DNA from: Avibacterium avium | GTDB lineage: Bacteria; Pseudomonadota; Gammaproteobacteria; Enterobacterales; Pasteurellaceae | DNA length: 64,000 bases | NCBI RefSeq assembly: GCF_900454535.1 | Contig: NZ_UGSP01000001.1 | Span: 228,501 to 292,500, forward strand | Reading direction: 5' to 3' | Shown here: in pieces, positions 52,871-64,000 of the stretch | Layout: each line of letters begins with the position of its first letter | How positions within the stretch are numbered: the first letter of the stretch is position 1 | Notes under the pieces: generated by a model | Told to the model about the DNA's origin: nothing | The model's database searches: none | The model's input: only the letters and a program-made list of their open reading frames with translations | Program-made: the position numbers and the translations under genes

Positions 52871-53836
52871 TTATTTTATCACTAACGCTGCAGCACCTTT
52901 TACGCCAGCGGAATCAAGCAGTTGGCTTGGTTTGATTTGCAGGTTTTGTAGGGATACGCCTAAGGCATAGTGCGGTAGGAATTTTTGTACTTTTTCGATG
53001 ATGAAATCGGCGGATTTTGCGACTCCACCAGCCAGTACAATAAGTTCAGGATTAAAAATATTAATCAGCACGCCTAAGCCGTAAGCCAAATATTTTGCGA
53101 AGCTATCCACCACTTGCAGCGCGAGATGATCACCTTTTTTGGCGTATTCAAAAATATGATGTGCTTGTAGAGAATCTAAATCCGTGGAAAAACGTTGGAA
53201 AAATTCACCGCACTTTTGTTTATCCATTTCAGGCGCGGAAAGAAGTTTTTTAGCTTCTCGTACTAATCCCGGGGCAGAGGTGTAGGTTTCCAAGCAGCCT
53301 GTTAAACCGCAGCCGCACTTCATTCCTTGTTCGTTCACCATAATATGGCCAAATTCGCCCGCGCAGCCGCCCGAACCAGACAACACCTTGCCGTTTAGTA
53401 AAATGCCTGAAGCAATGCCCGTGCCAATTGGTACAACGATAAGATTTTCTACGCCTTGCCCTGCGCCGAATAAATGTTCACCCAAGGTGATGGCGCGTAC
53501 ATCGTTTTCCACCACCACATTTTTGTGAGAAATTTCTTCCATTAATTGCTTGGCATTGAAATCATTGCCCCAAGAAAAATTGGCCGCGATTTTAACGATC
53601 GCTTGATCCACCACTGGGCCTGGAATTCCCAAGCCGATGCCTACTAATTGTGCTTCTGAAAGCTGATGTTGCGCAAGCAAATCTAAAATGGTCTGCCAAA
53701 TGCGAGAAAAAGTAGCTCTTGCCCCTTGTTGAGATAAAGTCGGAATGCTCTGTTCTGCGAGAATATTAAAATGGTTGTCTAAAATGCCGATTTTTGTGTT
53801 TGTGCCGCCAATGTCCACGCCTGCGTAATATTTCAT
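52871..53836 (-). CDS. ROK-family sugar kinase (glucokinase-like)
   Basis: 321 residues from the ATG at 53836; GGAG lies six bases upstream, and it overlaps a longer start five codons earlier that would bury that site. Features: N-terminal phosphate loop AGVDIGGTNTKIGI, catalytic Asp in VVVENDVRAITLGE, glycine-rich VVPIGTGIASGI, and the ROK zinc motif CGCGLTGCLE with the preceding GEFGHIMV. Substrate could be glucose, N-acetylmannosamine or N-acetylglucosamine; sequence alone does not decide. It stands alone between the Mur-ligase fusion and coaD. Confidence 0.88.
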   Translation of the reverse strand: MKYYAGVDIGGTNTKIGILDNHFNILAEQSIPTLSQQGARATFSRIWQTILDLLAQHQLSEAQLVGIGLGIPGPVVDQAIVKIAANFSWGNDFNAKQLMEEISHKNVVVENDVRAITLGEHLFGAGQGVENLIVVPIGTGIASGILLNGKVLSGSGGCAGEFGHIMVNEQGMKCGCGLTGCLETYTSAPGLVREAKKLLSAPEMDKQKCGEFFQRFSTDLDSLQAHHIFEYAKKGDHLALQVVDSFAKYLAYGLGVLINIFNPELIVLAGGVAKSADFIIEKVQKFLPHYALGVSLQNLQIKPSQLLDSAGVKGAAALVIK

Positions 53837-53938
53837 CATCAACTCCATTTATTTCAGTAGCCAGAAAATGCATTATTAACATACGCTATTTAAGCGGAAA
53901 AAACTATGATAAATATCATAGAGATAGCGTGATAAGGA

Positions 53939-54430
53939 TCACAATTTTGACTGAAATAATGCCTGTTGCACAGCCTGAGGCACAAGTTCACTCACATCGC
54001 CGCCGTGTAGATGAATTTCTCGCACGATGGTGGAAGAAACAAAGGCCCATTTTTCGCTAGGTGGGAAAAATAAACTTTCCACGCCTTGTCCATTTTCATT
54101 TTTGGTTAATAAGCGGTTTAGGCTGGCGAGTTGCAGTTCGTATTCAAAATCGGTGGTGGTTCGCACGCCGCGGATAATGGCGTTAATGTGTTTTTCTTGC
54201 ACCACCTTAGCCAACAGATCGGCAAAGCCAAATACTTCCACATTGGGTAAGTGAGCGACCGCTTGCTGTGCAATTTTCACTCTAGTGTCTAAATCAAACA
54301 AAGGCTTTTTGCTTGGACTGGCAGCGATGGCAACAAAAACTTTGGAAAAAAGCACCGCGCTTCGTTCAATAATATCTAAATGCCCGTTGGTGATGGGATC
54401 AAAGGTGCCGGGGTAAATTACGGTTGTCAT
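53939..54430 (-). CDS. coaD: CoaD, phosphopantetheine adenylyltransferase
   Basis: Fourth step of coenzyme A synthesis: transfers AMP to 4'-phosphopantetheine. 163 residues. The nucleotidyltransferase signature [16 protein letters not shown] is at the N-terminus, followed by [12 protein letters not shown] and the SSTIVREI motif. It lies 47 bases after waaA on the same strand, the same order as in E. coli (waaA-coaD), so the two are probably co-transcribed. Confidence 0.97.
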   Translation of the reverse strand: MTTVIYPGTFDPITNGHLDIIERSAVLFSKVFVAIAASPSKKPLFDLDTRVKIAQQAVAHLPNVEVFGFADLLAKVVQEKHINAIIRGVRTTTDFEYELQLASLNRLLTKNENGQGVESLFFPPSEKWAFVSSTIVREIHLHGGDVSELVPQAVQQALFQSKL

Positions 54431-54477
54431 TTTTTCTCCTTTAAGTTCTGCTATGGCGTTCAGGCAAAATTCTGTGT

Positions 54478-55761
54478 TTATGGGGCTTCTAAATAAGGTT
54501 GAAGTAAATCGAGCAAACGTTGTAAAGCACCGCGATTTTCTAATAAAACGCCGTAGCCCGCTTTCCCTGTGCGTTCACGCAAGGCAGAAGAATTTAGCAA
54601 AATTTCCACCGCTCTTGCGATGGCTGCAGCATTATTATTCACTTCAACAAAGCCCTGAACTTCCATTAAATTGCGGTAAACTTCGGGGAAATTGAAGGTA
54701 TATTTACCACTCACCACAGGAATTTGGAAAGCGAGCGGTTCAAGGGGATTATGTCCGCCTCGTTTCACTAAACTGCCCCCTACAAAGGCGACATCGGCCA
54801 AGGCGTACATTAACATTAGCTCACCCATTGTATCACCTAGCACCACTTGGGTATCAGCTTGTGGCGCACGATTTTCACTGCGGCGCACAAAGGTAAAATG
54901 CTGTTTTTCAATTTGCTCCGCCACTTCGTTAAAACGTTCTGGGTGGCGTGGCACGAGAATCAGCAATAAATCGGGAAAGGTTTGTAATAATAAACGGTGA
55001 CTTTCTAAAATCAGGCTTTCTTCACCTTCGTGAGTGCTGGCGGCAACCCACACAGGGCGTTGTTGTTTCCATTGGGCTTTGAGCTTTTCGGCTTCAGTAA
55101 GTAAGCTCTCACTTAGCACTAAATCATATTTAATATTGCCTGTGAGTTTGAGCTTTTCTGGATCGTAACCCAGTTTGAGATAACGCTGTCCGCTGATGTT
55201 ATCCTGCGGCGCGATCAGGCTGATTTTACTTAAAATGGCTTGGATATAACTTTCCAGCCAACCATAACGTTTTGCTGATCGGGCTGACAAACGGGCGTTG
55301 GCGATAATAAACGGAATGTGCTGTTTGTGTAGCTGATAAATTAAATTTGGCCAAATCTCAGTTTCGATGACAATGCAGACTTTCGGTTGAATGAAACGAA
55401 CAAAGCGTTTAATCGCCCCAGGTAAGTCGTAAGGCAAATAAAAATGGCTGACTTGATCACCAAAAGCAGCTTTGACGCGCTCAGAGCCTGTTGGCGTAAC
55501 GGTAGTAAGCGTAATGGATAATTCAGGGTAACGGCGTTGAATCGCTTTGACCAAAGGGGTGGCTGCAATCACTTCCCCAACGGACGCTGCGTGGATTAGC
55601 ACGCCATTCGGTTTTGGCGGGGTTTGCGTGGCACGATAAATGCCATAACGCTCCAAAATCCGCTGACGATAAGCCGGCGCTTTTAGGCTACGTAACAAAA
55701 TAAATAGCCAAATCAGCGGTTGAACAAGATACATTATGCAAGTGTAAATTCTGTGCCACAT
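54478..55761 (-). CDS. waaA: WaaA (KdtA), Kdo transferase
   Basis: Inner-membrane GT30 glycosyltransferase that adds 3-deoxy-D-manno-octulosonate to lipid A precursor. 427 residues (425 in E. coli). An N-terminal membrane anchor ([17 protein letters not shown]) is followed by [16 protein letters not shown] with the catalytic Glu, the ETEIWPNLI motif, and the donor-site block [18 protein letters not shown]. In Haemophilus and relatives WaaA is often monofunctional with a separate Kdo kinase (kdkA); no kinase gene is next to it here. Confidence 0.96.
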   Translation of the reverse strand: MWHRIYTCIMYLVQPLIWLFILLRSLKAPAYRQRILERYGIYRATQTPPKPNGVLIHAASVGEVIAATPLVKAIQRRYPELSITLTTVTPTGSERVKAAFGDQVSHFYLPYDLPGAIKRFVRFIQPKVCIVIETEIWPNLIYQLHKQHIPFIIANARLSARSAKRYGWLESYIQAILSKISLIAPQDNISGQRYLKLGYDPEKLKLTGNIKYDLVLSESLLTEAEKLKAQWKQQRPVWVAASTHEGEESLILESHRLLLQTFPDLLLILVPRHPERFNEVAEQIEKQHFTFVRRSENRAPQADTQVVLGDTMGELMLMYALADVAFVGGSLVKRGGHNPLEPLAFQIPVVSGKYTFNFPEVYRNLMEVQGFVEVNNNAAAIARAVEILLNSSALRERTGKAGYGVLLENRGALQRLLDLLQPYLEAP

Positions 55762-55801
55762 AGCCGTTTCTTCATTAAGCCAAAAAATTGAGAAATTTGC
55801 C

Positions 55802-55840
55802 CCGCACTTTATTCATACACCTTGGCAAGATAAAGTGCGG
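55802..55840. terminator. Uptake-signal hairpin between mnmA and waaA
   Basis: CCGCACTTTAT / ATAAAGTGCGG, 11 bp, with a 17-base loop, built from two inverted uptake signals 19 bases beyond the mnmA stop. No strong T-run follows on the minus strand. Confidence 0.55.
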
Positions 55841-55858
55841 TGGAATTTCGCGAAGTTT

Positions 55859-57013
55859 TTATTTGATTGATTGTTCAATAATTCCGCCGCCAAGGCAAAT
55901 TTCCCCTTGGTAGAATACGGCAGATTGCCCTGGGGTTACTGCGATTTGCGGTTCATCAAAACGCACTTCAATGCTGTCATCATTAAGGGGAATGATTTGG
56001 CAAGGAATATCTGTTTGACGATAACGGGTTTTCACCGTGCAACGCAGGGGTTCGCGAATGGGTTGGCGATCTACCCAGTGCAACTGTTGCGCGATTAATC
56101 CACTGGAAAGCAAGGCGGAATTATCCAAGCCCTGAGCAACTACTAACACATTGTTAGTGAGATCTTTTTCCACTACATACCACGCATTTTCCGCTTTGCC
56201 TTTCACGCCGCCAATGCCTAGGCCTTTGCGTTGCCCTAAGGTGTGATACATCAAACCTTGGTGGCGTCCGATGACTTCGCCCTCGGTGGTTTTGATGTCC
56301 CCTGGTTGCGCAGGCAAATAACGCGCCAAGAAATCTTTGAATTTACGTTCGCCGATAAAACAAATGCCGGTGGAATCTTTTTTCTTCGCGGTAACCAAGC
56401 CTAAATCTTCTGCAATGGCTCGCACCACGGGCTTTTCAATATCGCCCACAGGAAACAGACTTTGCGCCACTTGGCTTTCACTTAAAGTATAAAGGAAATA
56501 GCTTTGGTCTTTGTTAGGATCTAAACCACGCAATAATTGCGCTTTACCATTGTGATCACGGCGGCGCACATAATGCCCTGTGGCGATATAATCCGCCCCC
56601 AGATCTTCGGCGGCATATTCCAAAAAGGCTTTAAACTTGATTTCTTTGTTGCACAGAATATCAGGGTTTGGCGTGCGGCCAGCTTTGTATTCCGCTAAAA
56701 AATGTTCAAAAACATTGTCCCAATATTCAGCGGCAAAATTGATTTTATGTAATTTGATGCCGAGCTTGTCGCATACCGCTTGTGCGTCCGCCAAATCTGC
56801 GGCAGCGGTGCAGTAATCGGTATCATCGTCTTCTTCCCAGTTTTTCATAAACAAGCCTTCCACTTGGTAGCCTTGTTGTTGAAGAATAAAGGCAGAAACG
56901 GAAGAATCCACGCCACCAGACATTCCACAAATCACTTTAATTTTGCTGTTTTCTGCACGTTGGCTTTCGCTTAATGCAGGGAAATATTGTTCATAAGTTT
57001 TTGATTTCATCAT
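55859..57013 (-). CDS. mnmA: MnmA, tRNA-specific 2-thiouridylase
   Basis: Thiolates U34 of tRNA-Lys, Glu and Gln. 384 residues. PP-loop [13 protein letters not shown] (about residue 30), the catalytic cysteine in [12 protein letters not shown], and the second catalytic cysteine in [12 protein letters not shown] are intact; a C-terminal beta-barrel domain follows. The start is an ATGATG pair; either codon is possible. It lies 41 bases downstream of nqrM, so it may be read from the nqr operon, the same order as in H. influenzae. Confidence 0.96.
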   Translation of the reverse strand: MMKSKTYEQYFPALSESQRAENSKIKVICGMSGGVDSSVSAFILQQQGYQVEGLFMKNWEEDDDTDYCTAAADLADAQAVCDKLGIKLHKINFAAEYWDNVFEHFLAEYKAGRTPNPDILCNKEIKFKAFLEYAAEDLGADYIATGHYVRRRDHNGKAQLLRGLDPNKDQSYFLYTLSESQVAQSLFPVGDIEKPVVRAIAEDLGLVTAKKKDSTGICFIGERKFKDFLARYLPAQPGDIKTTEGEVIGRHQGLMYHTLGQRKGLGIGGVKGKAENAWYVVEKDLTNNVLVVAQGLDNSALLSSGLIAQQLHWVDRQPIREPLRCTVKTRYRQTDIPCQIIPLNDDSIEVRFDEPQIAVTPGQSAVFYQGEICLGGGIIEQSIK

Positions 57014-57054
57014 AATTTTTTCAAATTTTTAACCGCACTTTGGTTATTCAGAAA

Positions 57055-57303
57055 TTATTTTACTTCGTAGAAATTCGTTTCGCTTTTGTTGAAGCGATCT
57101 AATTCTGATGCGTCCACTTCGCCTTTTTCCACTTTGGCTTTTAAGTTATCGCAAGGCTCATCGCAATCGCATACTTTCTTTAAGCCAAGAGAAGAAATCC
57201 CCCCGCAGCTGCCTGAAATGGATTTACGTTTAATGATATAGCCGATGGACATCGCTAAAATCACCGCAAGGAAAAAGCCGAAAGTAATAAAAAACAGTTC
57301 CAT
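57055..57303 (-). CDS. nqrM: NqrM, Na+-NQR maturation factor
   Basis: 82-residue membrane-anchored protein (former DUF539): one N-terminal membrane helix (FITFGFFLAVILAMSIGYI), then four conserved cysteines in SGSCGG and KKVCDCDEPC. NqrM is needed to mature Na+-NQR, probably by delivering iron to the intersubunit Cys4[Fe] site between NqrD and NqrE. It lies ten bases after apbE, in the standard nqr-apbE-nqrM order. Confidence 0.93.
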   Translation of the reverse strand: MELFFITFGFFLAVILAMSIGYIIKRKSISGSCGGISSLGLKKVCDCDEPCDNLKAKVEKGEVDASELDRFNKSETNFYEVK

Positions 57304-57313
57304 TTTTTCACCT

Positions 57314-58357
57314 TTATGGATTGATTAATTGTTTAAATGCGGAAGACATTTTTACTTCAAAACCACTTTCTGTTTTGATGATTAAATATACCGCTAATTG
57401 TTGCTGCTCCGCCACTTTGAGCGCTTCATCTTCACCGAGTACAAACAAGCCTGTGGATAAGCCGTCTGCCGTCATTGATGAGGGATCAAGCACGGTGATT
57501 GACGCCAAATGATGCTGAATTGGGCGACCTGTTTGCGGATTAATTTCGTGAGAATAACGCACACCATTTTCTTCAAAATAAATGCGATAATCGCCTGAAG
57601 TTGCCATTGCCAGATTGTGTAAACCGACCACTTGTTCCACGCTTCTTGAACCGTCCGTAGTAGGTTTTTCAATGGCAATTTGCCAAGGCTTGTTTTCGCT
57701 GTTGTTGCCTTTAGCACGGATTTCGCCGCCAATTTCCACCATATAGTTGCCAACGTGCAAACTTTCAAGATAGTCCGCTACTTGATCAACACCAAAGCCT
57801 TTGGCGATGGAAGATAAATCTACATAAAGTTCTGGCACAGCTTTTTCTAAGTAAAATTTGCCCGCACTTTCGCTCAGTGTTAATTTTTCAATGCCTACCC
57901 ACGCACGGCGTTCATCAAGCTGTTGCTGGGTTGGGGCTTTTTCCACGCGTTTTTCTGGGCCGAATCCCCATAGGTTCACCAATGGGCCTACGGTAACATC
58001 TAATGCGCCTTGTGTAACCTTATTTAAGCGAATGGCTTCACCTATCACTTTGGCCAGATCCGCAGAAATTTCAATCGGGGTATTCACCGCGCGGTTTTGG
58101 TTAAAACGGCTTAATTCAGAAGTGGGAATATAGGTGGACATTTTGTCATTCACGTCTTTTAAGATTTTTTCCACCCCTTCGTGGGTATCCGCTGCCGATT
58201 GGGTTGCTTCTGCGGTGATGTATTTAATGTGGTAAGTAGTTCCCATTGTTTTACCGCTTAAGGTAACAATTTCGGGATCTTTTTGGCAGGCGGTTAGGCT
58301 ACTCACCAAGAGTAAGGCGATGGCCCAGCCGTAAACCGTTTTGACTTTTCTTAACAT
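57314..58357 (-). CDS. apbE: ApbE, FAD:protein FMN transferase
   Basis: Periplasmic lipoprotein that attaches FMN to Thr residues of NqrB and NqrC. 347 residues. The signal peptide ends in the lipobox LTAC (Cys24). Family motifs are GKTMGTTYHIKY, DVTVGPLVNLWGFGP, DLSSIAKGFGVDQVA, EIGGEIRAKG, and the Mg-binding region near TADGLSTGLFVLG. It lies 85 bases downstream of nqrF, beyond a hairpin at 58397-58418. The substrates' SGAT sites are visible in the neighbouring nqrB and nqrC. Confidence 0.96.
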   Translation of the reverse strand: MLRKVKTVYGWAIALLLVSSLTACQKDPEIVTLSGKTMGTTYHIKYITAEATQSAADTHEGVEKILKDVNDKMSTYIPTSELSRFNQNRAVNTPIEISADLAKVIGEAIRLNKVTQGALDVTVGPLVNLWGFGPEKRVEKAPTQQQLDERRAWVGIEKLTLSESAGKFYLEKAVPELYVDLSSIAKGFGVDQVADYLESLHVGNYMVEIGGEIRAKGNNSENKPWQIAIEKPTTDGSRSVEQVVGLHNLAMATSGDYRIYFEENGVRYSHEINPQTGRPIQHHLASITVLDPSSMTADGLSTGLFVLGEDEALKVAEQQQLAVYLIIKTESGFEVKMSSAFKQLINP

Positions 58358-58396
58358 AAATCTATCGCTAATTTTTCTGTGGCTAAAAATGGCTAA

Positions 58397-58418
58397 AGCG
58401 GTCAGAAATCTGACCGCT
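58397..58418. terminator. Hairpin between nqrF and apbE
   Basis: AGCGGTCAG / CTGACCGCT with a 4-base loop. A T-rich tail follows on the plus strand and only TTTAGCC on the minus strand, so leftward read-through from nqr into apbE is likely. Confidence 0.5.
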
Positions 58419-58442
58419 CTTTTTCTTTATTTAACAGCGTTA

Positions 58443-59666
58443 TCAACCGCCAAAGTCATCTAATAAGATGTTTTCGTCTTCAACACCTAAGTCTTTGAGC
58501 ATTTTGATTACTGCTGCATTCATCACTGGAGGCCCACACATATAGTATTCACAGTCTTCTGGTGCTTCGTGATTTTTCAGATAGTTTTCATAAAGCACAT
58601 TGTGGATAAAGCCTGTGTAGCCGTCCCAATTATCTTCTGGCAATGGATCAGAAAGTGCCACGTGCCATTTGAAGTTGTCGTTTTCTGCTTGTAGGGTATC
58701 GAAATCTTCTACATAGAACATTTCACGTTTTGAACGTGCCCCATACCAGAATGACATTTTACGTTTTGATTTCAAACGTTTTAATTGGTCGAAGATATGT
58801 GAACGCATTGGTGCCATACCTGCCCCCCCACCGATAAATACCATTTCTGCATCAGTATCTTTCGCGAAGAATTCACCGAATGGACCAGAAATAGTTACTT
58901 TATCACCCGGTTTTAATGACCAAATATAAGAGGACATTTGACCCGGTGGTGCATCTGGGTTGCTTGGTGGTGGCGTTGCAATACGCACGTTAAGCATAAT
59001 GATGCCCTTCTCTTCTGGGTATGAAGCCATTGAGTAAGCGCGCACAATTGGCTCGTCCACTTTTGAAACATAACGCCATAGGTTATATTTATCCCAGTCT
59101 TCGTGGTATTCTTGTGGAATATCGAAGTCTTTGTAATAAACCGTATGTGGATCTGCTTCAATTTGGATATAACCACCCGCACGGAATGGCACTTCTTCCC
59201 CTTCAGGAATTTGTAATTTAAGCTCTTTGATGAAGGTTGCTTTGTTGTCGTTAGAAATAACGGTACATTCCCATTTTTTCACGCCGAACACTTCTTCAGG
59301 TAATTCAATTTGCATATTGGTTTTAACATTTACCTGACAAGCTAGACGATAACCTTCTTTTGCTTCACGTTTTGAAATGTGAGAAAGTTCTGTTGGTAGA
59401 ATATCACCACCGCCCTCAGTTACTTTCACCACACATTGACCACAAGAGCCGCCGCCCCCGCAAGCTGAAGATACGAAAATCCCTTTGCTTGCTAATGCGC
59501 CTAATAATTTTCCACCTGCTGGCAAGTGAATGGCTTTGCTTGGATCGTGATTGATTTCAATAGTAATGTCCCCTGAGTTTACGAGTTTAGATTTAGCAAA
59601 CAAGATAATTGCTGCTAACGCTAAAACCACCACAGTGAACATTGCAATACCTAAAATAATTTCCAT
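58443..59666 (-). CDS. nqrF: NqrF, Na+-NQR subunit F (NADH-binding)
   Basis: Entry subunit of the sodium-pumping NADH:quinone oxidoreductase. 407 residues. One N-terminal membrane helix, then a plant-type 2Fe-2S domain with Cys69, 75, 78 and 110 ([12 protein letters not shown] ... LAC). An FAD-binding domain follows (RAYSMASYP) and an NADH-binding domain ([24 protein letters not shown]). It is the last structural gene of nqrABCDEF, 14 bases after nqrE. Confidence 0.98.
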   Translation of the reverse strand: MEIILGIAMFTVVVLALAAIILFAKSKLVNSGDITIEINHDPSKAIHLPAGGKLLGALASKGIFVSSACGGGGSCGQCVVKVTEGGGDILPTELSHISKREAKEGYRLACQVNVKTNMQIELPEEVFGVKKWECTVISNDNKATFIKELKLQIPEGEEVPFRAGGYIQIEADPHTVYYKDFDIPQEYHEDWDKYNLWRYVSKVDEPIVRAYSMASYPEEKGIIMLNVRIATPPPSNPDAPPGQMSSYIWSLKPGDKVTISGPFGEFFAKDTDAEMVFIGGGAGMAPMRSHIFDQLKRLKSKRKMSFWYGARSKREMFYVEDFDTLQAENDNFKWHVALSDPLPEDNWDGYTGFIHNVLYENYLKNHEAPEDCEYYMCGPPVMNAAVIKMLKDLGVEDENILLDDFGG

Positions 59667-59680
59667 TTAGTATCCCCTTC

Positions 59681-60277
59681 TTATAACTGAATACCTGAAA
59701 ATGACATAAAGCCAAGCGCCATTAGACCTACGGTGATAAAGGTGATCCCTAAACCACGCAAGCCTGCTGGAATATCAGCATATTTCATTTTTTCAGTTAA
59801 ACCGGCAAGTGCCACGATAGCAAGCATCCAACCTGTTCCTGCACCGATACCATAAACCACAGATTCAGCAAGGTTGTATTCACGTTGCACCATAAAAGAT
59901 ACCCCACCGAAAATCGCACAGTTTACGGTGATTAACGGTAAGAAGATCCCTAATGCGTTATAAAGTGCGGGGAAAAATTTGTCCAAAACCATTTCTAGGA
60001 TTTGTACTAATGCCGCAATCACACCGATGAAGGTGATAAAGCGTAAGAAACTTAAATCTACGCCTTCTACTAACGCACCATCTTTTAAGATGTGAGTATA
60101 AACAATTTGGTTTGCTGGTACGGCGATACCTAATACTACGATTACCGCGATCCCTAAACCAAAGGCTGTTGAAACTTTCTTTGAAACCGCAAGGAATGTA
60201 CACATACCAAGGAAGAAAGAAAGTGCCATATTTTCAATAAAAATGGACTTAACAAATAGACTTAAATAGTGTTCCAT
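59681..60277 (-). CDS. nqrE: NqrE, Na+-NQR subunit E
   Basis: Integral membrane subunit, 198 residues with six predicted helices. NqrD and NqrE are paralogues inserted in opposite topology; together they coordinate the intramembrane iron centre through paired cysteines (here in FLGMCTFLA and VNCAIFGGV). The start lies one base after the nqrD stop. Length and sequence match the family end to end. Confidence 0.98.
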   Translation of the reverse strand: MEHYLSLFVKSIFIENMALSFFLGMCTFLAVSKKVSTAFGLGIAVIVVLGIAVPANQIVYTHILKDGALVEGVDLSFLRFITFIGVIAALVQILEMVLDKFFPALYNALGIFLPLITVNCAIFGGVSFMVQREYNLAESVVYGIGAGTGWMLAIVALAGLTEKMKYADIPAGLRGLGITFITVGLMALGFMSFSGIQL

Positions 60278-60278
60278 C

Positions 60279-60902
60279 TTATTTCTCCACTTGCTCTGGT
60301 TTCCAAGTTCTTAAGCCCCAAATTAAGAAGCCGATAATAAAGAACGCACTTGGTGCAAGTAAGGCTAAACCATTTGCTTGATACCAACCACCGTCTTGGA
60401 TAGTTTGTAACACGGTAATGCCAAATACTTTACCCGAACCAATTAATTCACGTAAAAATGCGACAATGATTAGGATCACACCATAACCGATACCGTTACC
60501 TAAACCATCAACAAAACTTGCCAATGGTGGCTCTTTCATTGCAAATGCTTCTGCGCGCCCCATTACGATACAGTTGGTAATGATTAAGCCAACGAATACC
60601 GAAAGCTGTTTAGATAACTCATAAGCATAGGCTTGCAACACTTGGTCCACAAGGGTTACTAATGATGCAATGATCGCCATTTGCACGATAATACGGATAC
60701 TATTTGGAATATAGTTACGGATACAAGAAATAAAGAAACTTGAAAATGCCGTTACTAAACTTACTGCGATTGCCATTACCACCGCAGTTTCTAATTTTGT
60801 CGTTACCGCAAGTGCTGAACAGATCCCCAAAATTTGCAATGCAATTGGGTTGTTGTTCACGATTGGAGATAACAATAATTTTTTCATATTTGCATTAGCC
60901 AT
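60279..60902 (-). CDS. nqrD: NqrD, Na+-NQR subunit D
   Basis: Integral membrane subunit, 207 residues with six predicted helices. The conserved cysteines of the NqrD/E iron site lie in LGICSALAV and [14 protein letters not shown]. The start codon overlaps the nqrC stop by one base, and nqrE follows directly. It is homologous to RnfE/RsxE-type proteins, but the nqr context decides the assignment. Confidence 0.98.
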   Translation of the reverse strand: MANANMKKLLLSPIVNNNPIALQILGICSALAVTTKLETAVVMAIAVSLVTAFSSFFISCIRNYIPNSIRIIVQMAIIASLVTLVDQVLQAYAYELSKQLSVFVGLIITNCIVMGRAEAFAMKEPPLASFVDGLGNGIGYGVILIIVAFLRELIGSGKVFGITVLQTIQDGGWYQANGLALLAPSAFFIIGFLIWGLRTWKPEQVEK

Positions 60903-61678
60903 TAGTTAGCCTCCGCTCTAAGTTTGTCTAAATACGGGCCAAAACCATCGCGACCAAACCAGTAATCAAAAGAACCTTGTACCCCTTTTGTAGTTAAAGT
61001 TGCACCAGATAAACCATCGATACCGTGTTCTTTATCTGCTGAAGCACCTTTGCCAATTTTAATCGCTACTTGATCTTGAGCATTAAAGAGTTTTTTACCC
61101 ACAAAGTATTTCTGCCAGTTTGGATTGGCGATTTCGCCCCCTAAACCTGCGGTTTCACCTTGTTCATAGTAAGTAATCCCTTTAATGGTATTTGCATCTG
61201 GCGCAACAGACACAAAGCCATACATCACAGACCACAATCCTGTACCATAAATTGGTAACACGATTTGTGAGGTTTTGCCTTGTGCATCTTTCACTAAATA
61301 AACCTCAGCATATTTCGCCCGCACTTTAATGCCAGCTTTATCTTCTTCAGGTTTAATTGCTACGCTTTCAGCAGGATCTTTTACCGCAACACGCGCATCA
61401 AAGTTTTTGATGTCGCTCACATAATCACCCGTTGCAAGATCCACAATTTTCGGCTCAATGTTTTCTGCATAAAGGGCTTTAATTTCCGCACCTTTTGCTT
61501 TAGCGGGTAATAATCCTGCTACACTGAGAATGTTTTTCTGTTTATCTAATAATTTTTGCTCATTTTGCGTCGGTTTCAAACCTACTGCCGCACTTGCTAC
61601 GATAATTGAGCAAACTAAGCTGACTAAAACAACAACAAGGATTGTTCCGCCAACACTATCTTTATTAAACTTAGCCAT
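60902..61678 (-). CDS. nqrC: NqrC, Na+-NQR subunit C (covalent FMN)
   Basis: 258 residues from the ATG at 61678 ([19 protein letters not shown]), which gives the family N-terminus and membrane helix; the frame is open 20 codons further but that part only mirrors the end of nqrB. The periplasmic domain carries the flavinylation motif [10 protein letters not shown], with FMN expected on Thr227, attached by ApbE. The start lies inside the last codons of nqrB (eight-base overlap), indicating translational coupling. Confidence 0.97.
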   Translation of the reverse strand: MAKFNKDSVGGTILVVVLVSLVCSIIVASAAVGLKPTQNEQKLLDKQKNILSVAGLLPAKAKGAEIKALYAENIEPKIVDLATGDYVSDIKNFDARVAVKDPAESVAIKPEEDKAGIKVRAKYAEVYLVKDAQGKTSQIVLPIYGTGLWSVMYGFVSVAPDANTIKGITYYEQGETAGLGGEIANPNWQKYFVGKKLFNAQDQVAIKIGKGASADKEHGIDGLSGATLTTKGVQGSFDYWFGRDGFGPYLDKLRAEAN

Positions 61679-62909
61679 TGCGCGCTCTCCGACGTTTGAT
61701 ATTTGCTTGAACAACCAGATAGTCAAAAATTGGGGCAAATAAGTTAGCTAATAAGATAGCTAACATCATTCCTTCTGGATAAGCTGGATTAACCACACGA
61801 ATAATCACCGCCATTGCACCAATTAATGCACCGTACCACCATTTACCTTTGTTGGTGAATGAGGCTGATACTGGGTCAGTTGCCATAAATAACATACCTA
61901 AAGCAAAACCACCCAATACTAAGTGCCAATGCCAAGGCATTGAGAATAATGGGTTGGTGTCTGAACCAATCACATTAAATAGGGTAGAAGTAGCAATCAT
62001 ACCGATCATCACACCGGCGATAATACGCCAAGAGGCAATGCGTGCGAACACAATCACCGCCGCACCAATTAATAATGCAAGGGTAGAAACTTCACCGATT
62101 GAACCTGGGATATTCCCTAAGAATGCGTCCATCCATTGAATTGGCTGACCTGTGGTTACTTGTTTTAATGCACCTTGACCGCCTGTTGCCCATTGTGAAA
62201 GTGCAGTTGCGCCAGAGAAACCATCAGCTGCGATCCATACCGAATCCCCTGAGATTTGTGCTGGATAAGCAAAGAATAAAAACGCACGACCTGCTAATGC
62301 TGGGTTCATAAAGTTTTTACCTACACCACCAAACACTTCTTTGGCCACCACAACCCCAAACGTTGTCGCTAACGCCGCTTGCCATAATGGCAATGTTGGC
62401 GGAACGATAAGGGCTAATAAAATAGAGGTTACGAAGAAACCTTCGTTAATTTCGTGTTTACGCACTGTGGCAAATAACACTTCCCAGAAACCGCCCACAA
62501 GGAATACGGTTAAATAAATTGGTAGGAAGAAAATTGCACCTAATGCCATTTTTGCTAGCACGCCAGCATCTTGTGAAACCAATCCTAATGCGTTGGCTAA
62601 AGCAAAATGCCAGTCATTGGCCACATTTTGTGCCAAGTTCTGTGCAAAATCGCCCACTTTTAATGCAAGGATAGATTGCTCACCTACATTAAACATACCG
62701 TAGAACATTGCTGGGAATAATGCCAACCACACTAATACCATCATACGTTTAGAATCTAACGCATCACGGACGTGAGAAGCTTTCGCCGTTACCGTACCTG
62801 GCGTGTATAAGAAAGTTGCCGTTGCTTCATAAAGGGCATACCACTTCTCATATTTACCACCCGGTAAAAAAGCAGGTTCCATTTTCTCTAAAAGATGTTT
62901 TAAACCCAT
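61671..62909 (-). CDS. nqrB: NqrB, Na+-NQR subunit B (covalent FMN)
   Basis: Largest membrane subunit and probable site of sodium transport and quinone reduction. 412 residues with about ten membrane helices. The flavinylation site is [10 protein letters not shown] (FMN on Thr235). The conserved loop [20 protein letters not shown] is present. It lies two bases after nqrA and overlaps nqrC. Confidence 0.98.
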   Translation of the reverse strand: MGLKHLLEKMEPAFLPGGKYEKWYALYEATATFLYTPGTVTAKASHVRDALDSKRMMVLVWLALFPAMFYGMFNVGEQSILALKVGDFAQNLAQNVANDWHFALANALGLVSQDAGVLAKMALGAIFFLPIYLTVFLVGGFWEVLFATVRKHEINEGFFVTSILLALIVPPTLPLWQAALATTFGVVVAKEVFGGVGKNFMNPALAGRAFLFFAYPAQISGDSVWIAADGFSGATALSQWATGGQGALKQVTTGQPIQWMDAFLGNIPGSIGEVSTLALLIGAAVIVFARIASWRIIAGVMIGMIATSTLFNVIGSDTNPLFSMPWHWHLVLGGFALGMLFMATDPVSASFTNKGKWWYGALIGAMAVIIRVVNPAYPEGMMLAILLANLFAPIFDYLVVQANIKRRRARNG

Positions 62910-62911
62910 TT

Positions 62912-64000
<1,089 letters not shown>

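Noticed and set aside
61679..61738. N-terminal extension of NqrC
   Set aside because: It lies within the end of nqrB and disagrees with the family N-terminus starting [11 protein letters not shown].

Overview
The window comes from a Pasteurellaceae genome (Haemophilus / Pasteurella / Aggregatibacter / Avibacterium group). The 9-mer AAGTGCGGT, the Hin-type DNA uptake signal, recurs on both strands and often forms the stem of terminators. Gene content also fits: a complete-looking nqr operon with apbE, nqrM and mnmA; a tRNA-Thr-Tyr-Gly-Thr-tuf operon; mreBCD; and mutY-yggX-mltC opposite trmB-yggL. I do not assign a species.

Layout. (1) 1-6.1 kb: 3' part of uvrA, mreBCD (cell shape) and def. 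(2) 6.24-17.2 kb: an integrated element of about 10.96 kb in the 3' end of tRNA-Arg(CCT). It has a P4-type integrase, two AlpA-like regulators, two Ogr/Delta-like zinc proteins, an Ash/Icd-like protein with a strongly structured RNA segment, a P4/D5-type helicase-primase, and a likely origin made of GGGTGAA iterons. It carries no terminase, portal or tail operon, yet it encodes a lone P2-type major capsid protein and a possible baseplate-like protein. It looks like a P4-like phage satellite with its own capsid gene. (3) 17.2-33 kb: tRNAs, mltC-yggX-mutY, trmB-yggL, an IS3-family insertion that split the tuf terminator, tuf with four tRNAs, coaA, pepE-dcuC, dgkA, relA, rlmD and recO. (4) 33.2-34.6 kb: a repeat-rich region with two tail-to-tail toxin-antitoxin modules whose toxins are both truncated, followed by a cluster of intergenic palindromes. 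(5) 34.6-48.8 kb: a 4428-residue type-I-secreted adhesin and an OmpA-like lipoprotein read from the same strand. The adhesin holds an uninterrupted Asp-Ala repeat of 827 residues and a 2004-bp tandem duplication. Upstream lies a 12-copy heptanucleotide repeat, which suggests phase-variable expression. (6) 49.5-52.7 kb: an unusual fusion of an alpha/alpha-toroid-like region to a MurF-like ligase. (7) 52.9-64 kb: a ROK kinase, coaD, waaA, mnmA, nqrM, apbE and nqrFEDCBA (nqrA cut by the window edge).

How the genes work together. The Nqr genes form a sodium-pumping NADH:quinone oxidoreductase; ApbE attaches FMN to NqrB and NqrC, and NqrM helps mature the complex. The satellite genes form a replication module, a regulatory module and a small structural module that presumably depends on a helper phage for packaging and tails. 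The lipoprotein and adhesin probably form a surface system, but no type I exporter is present here.
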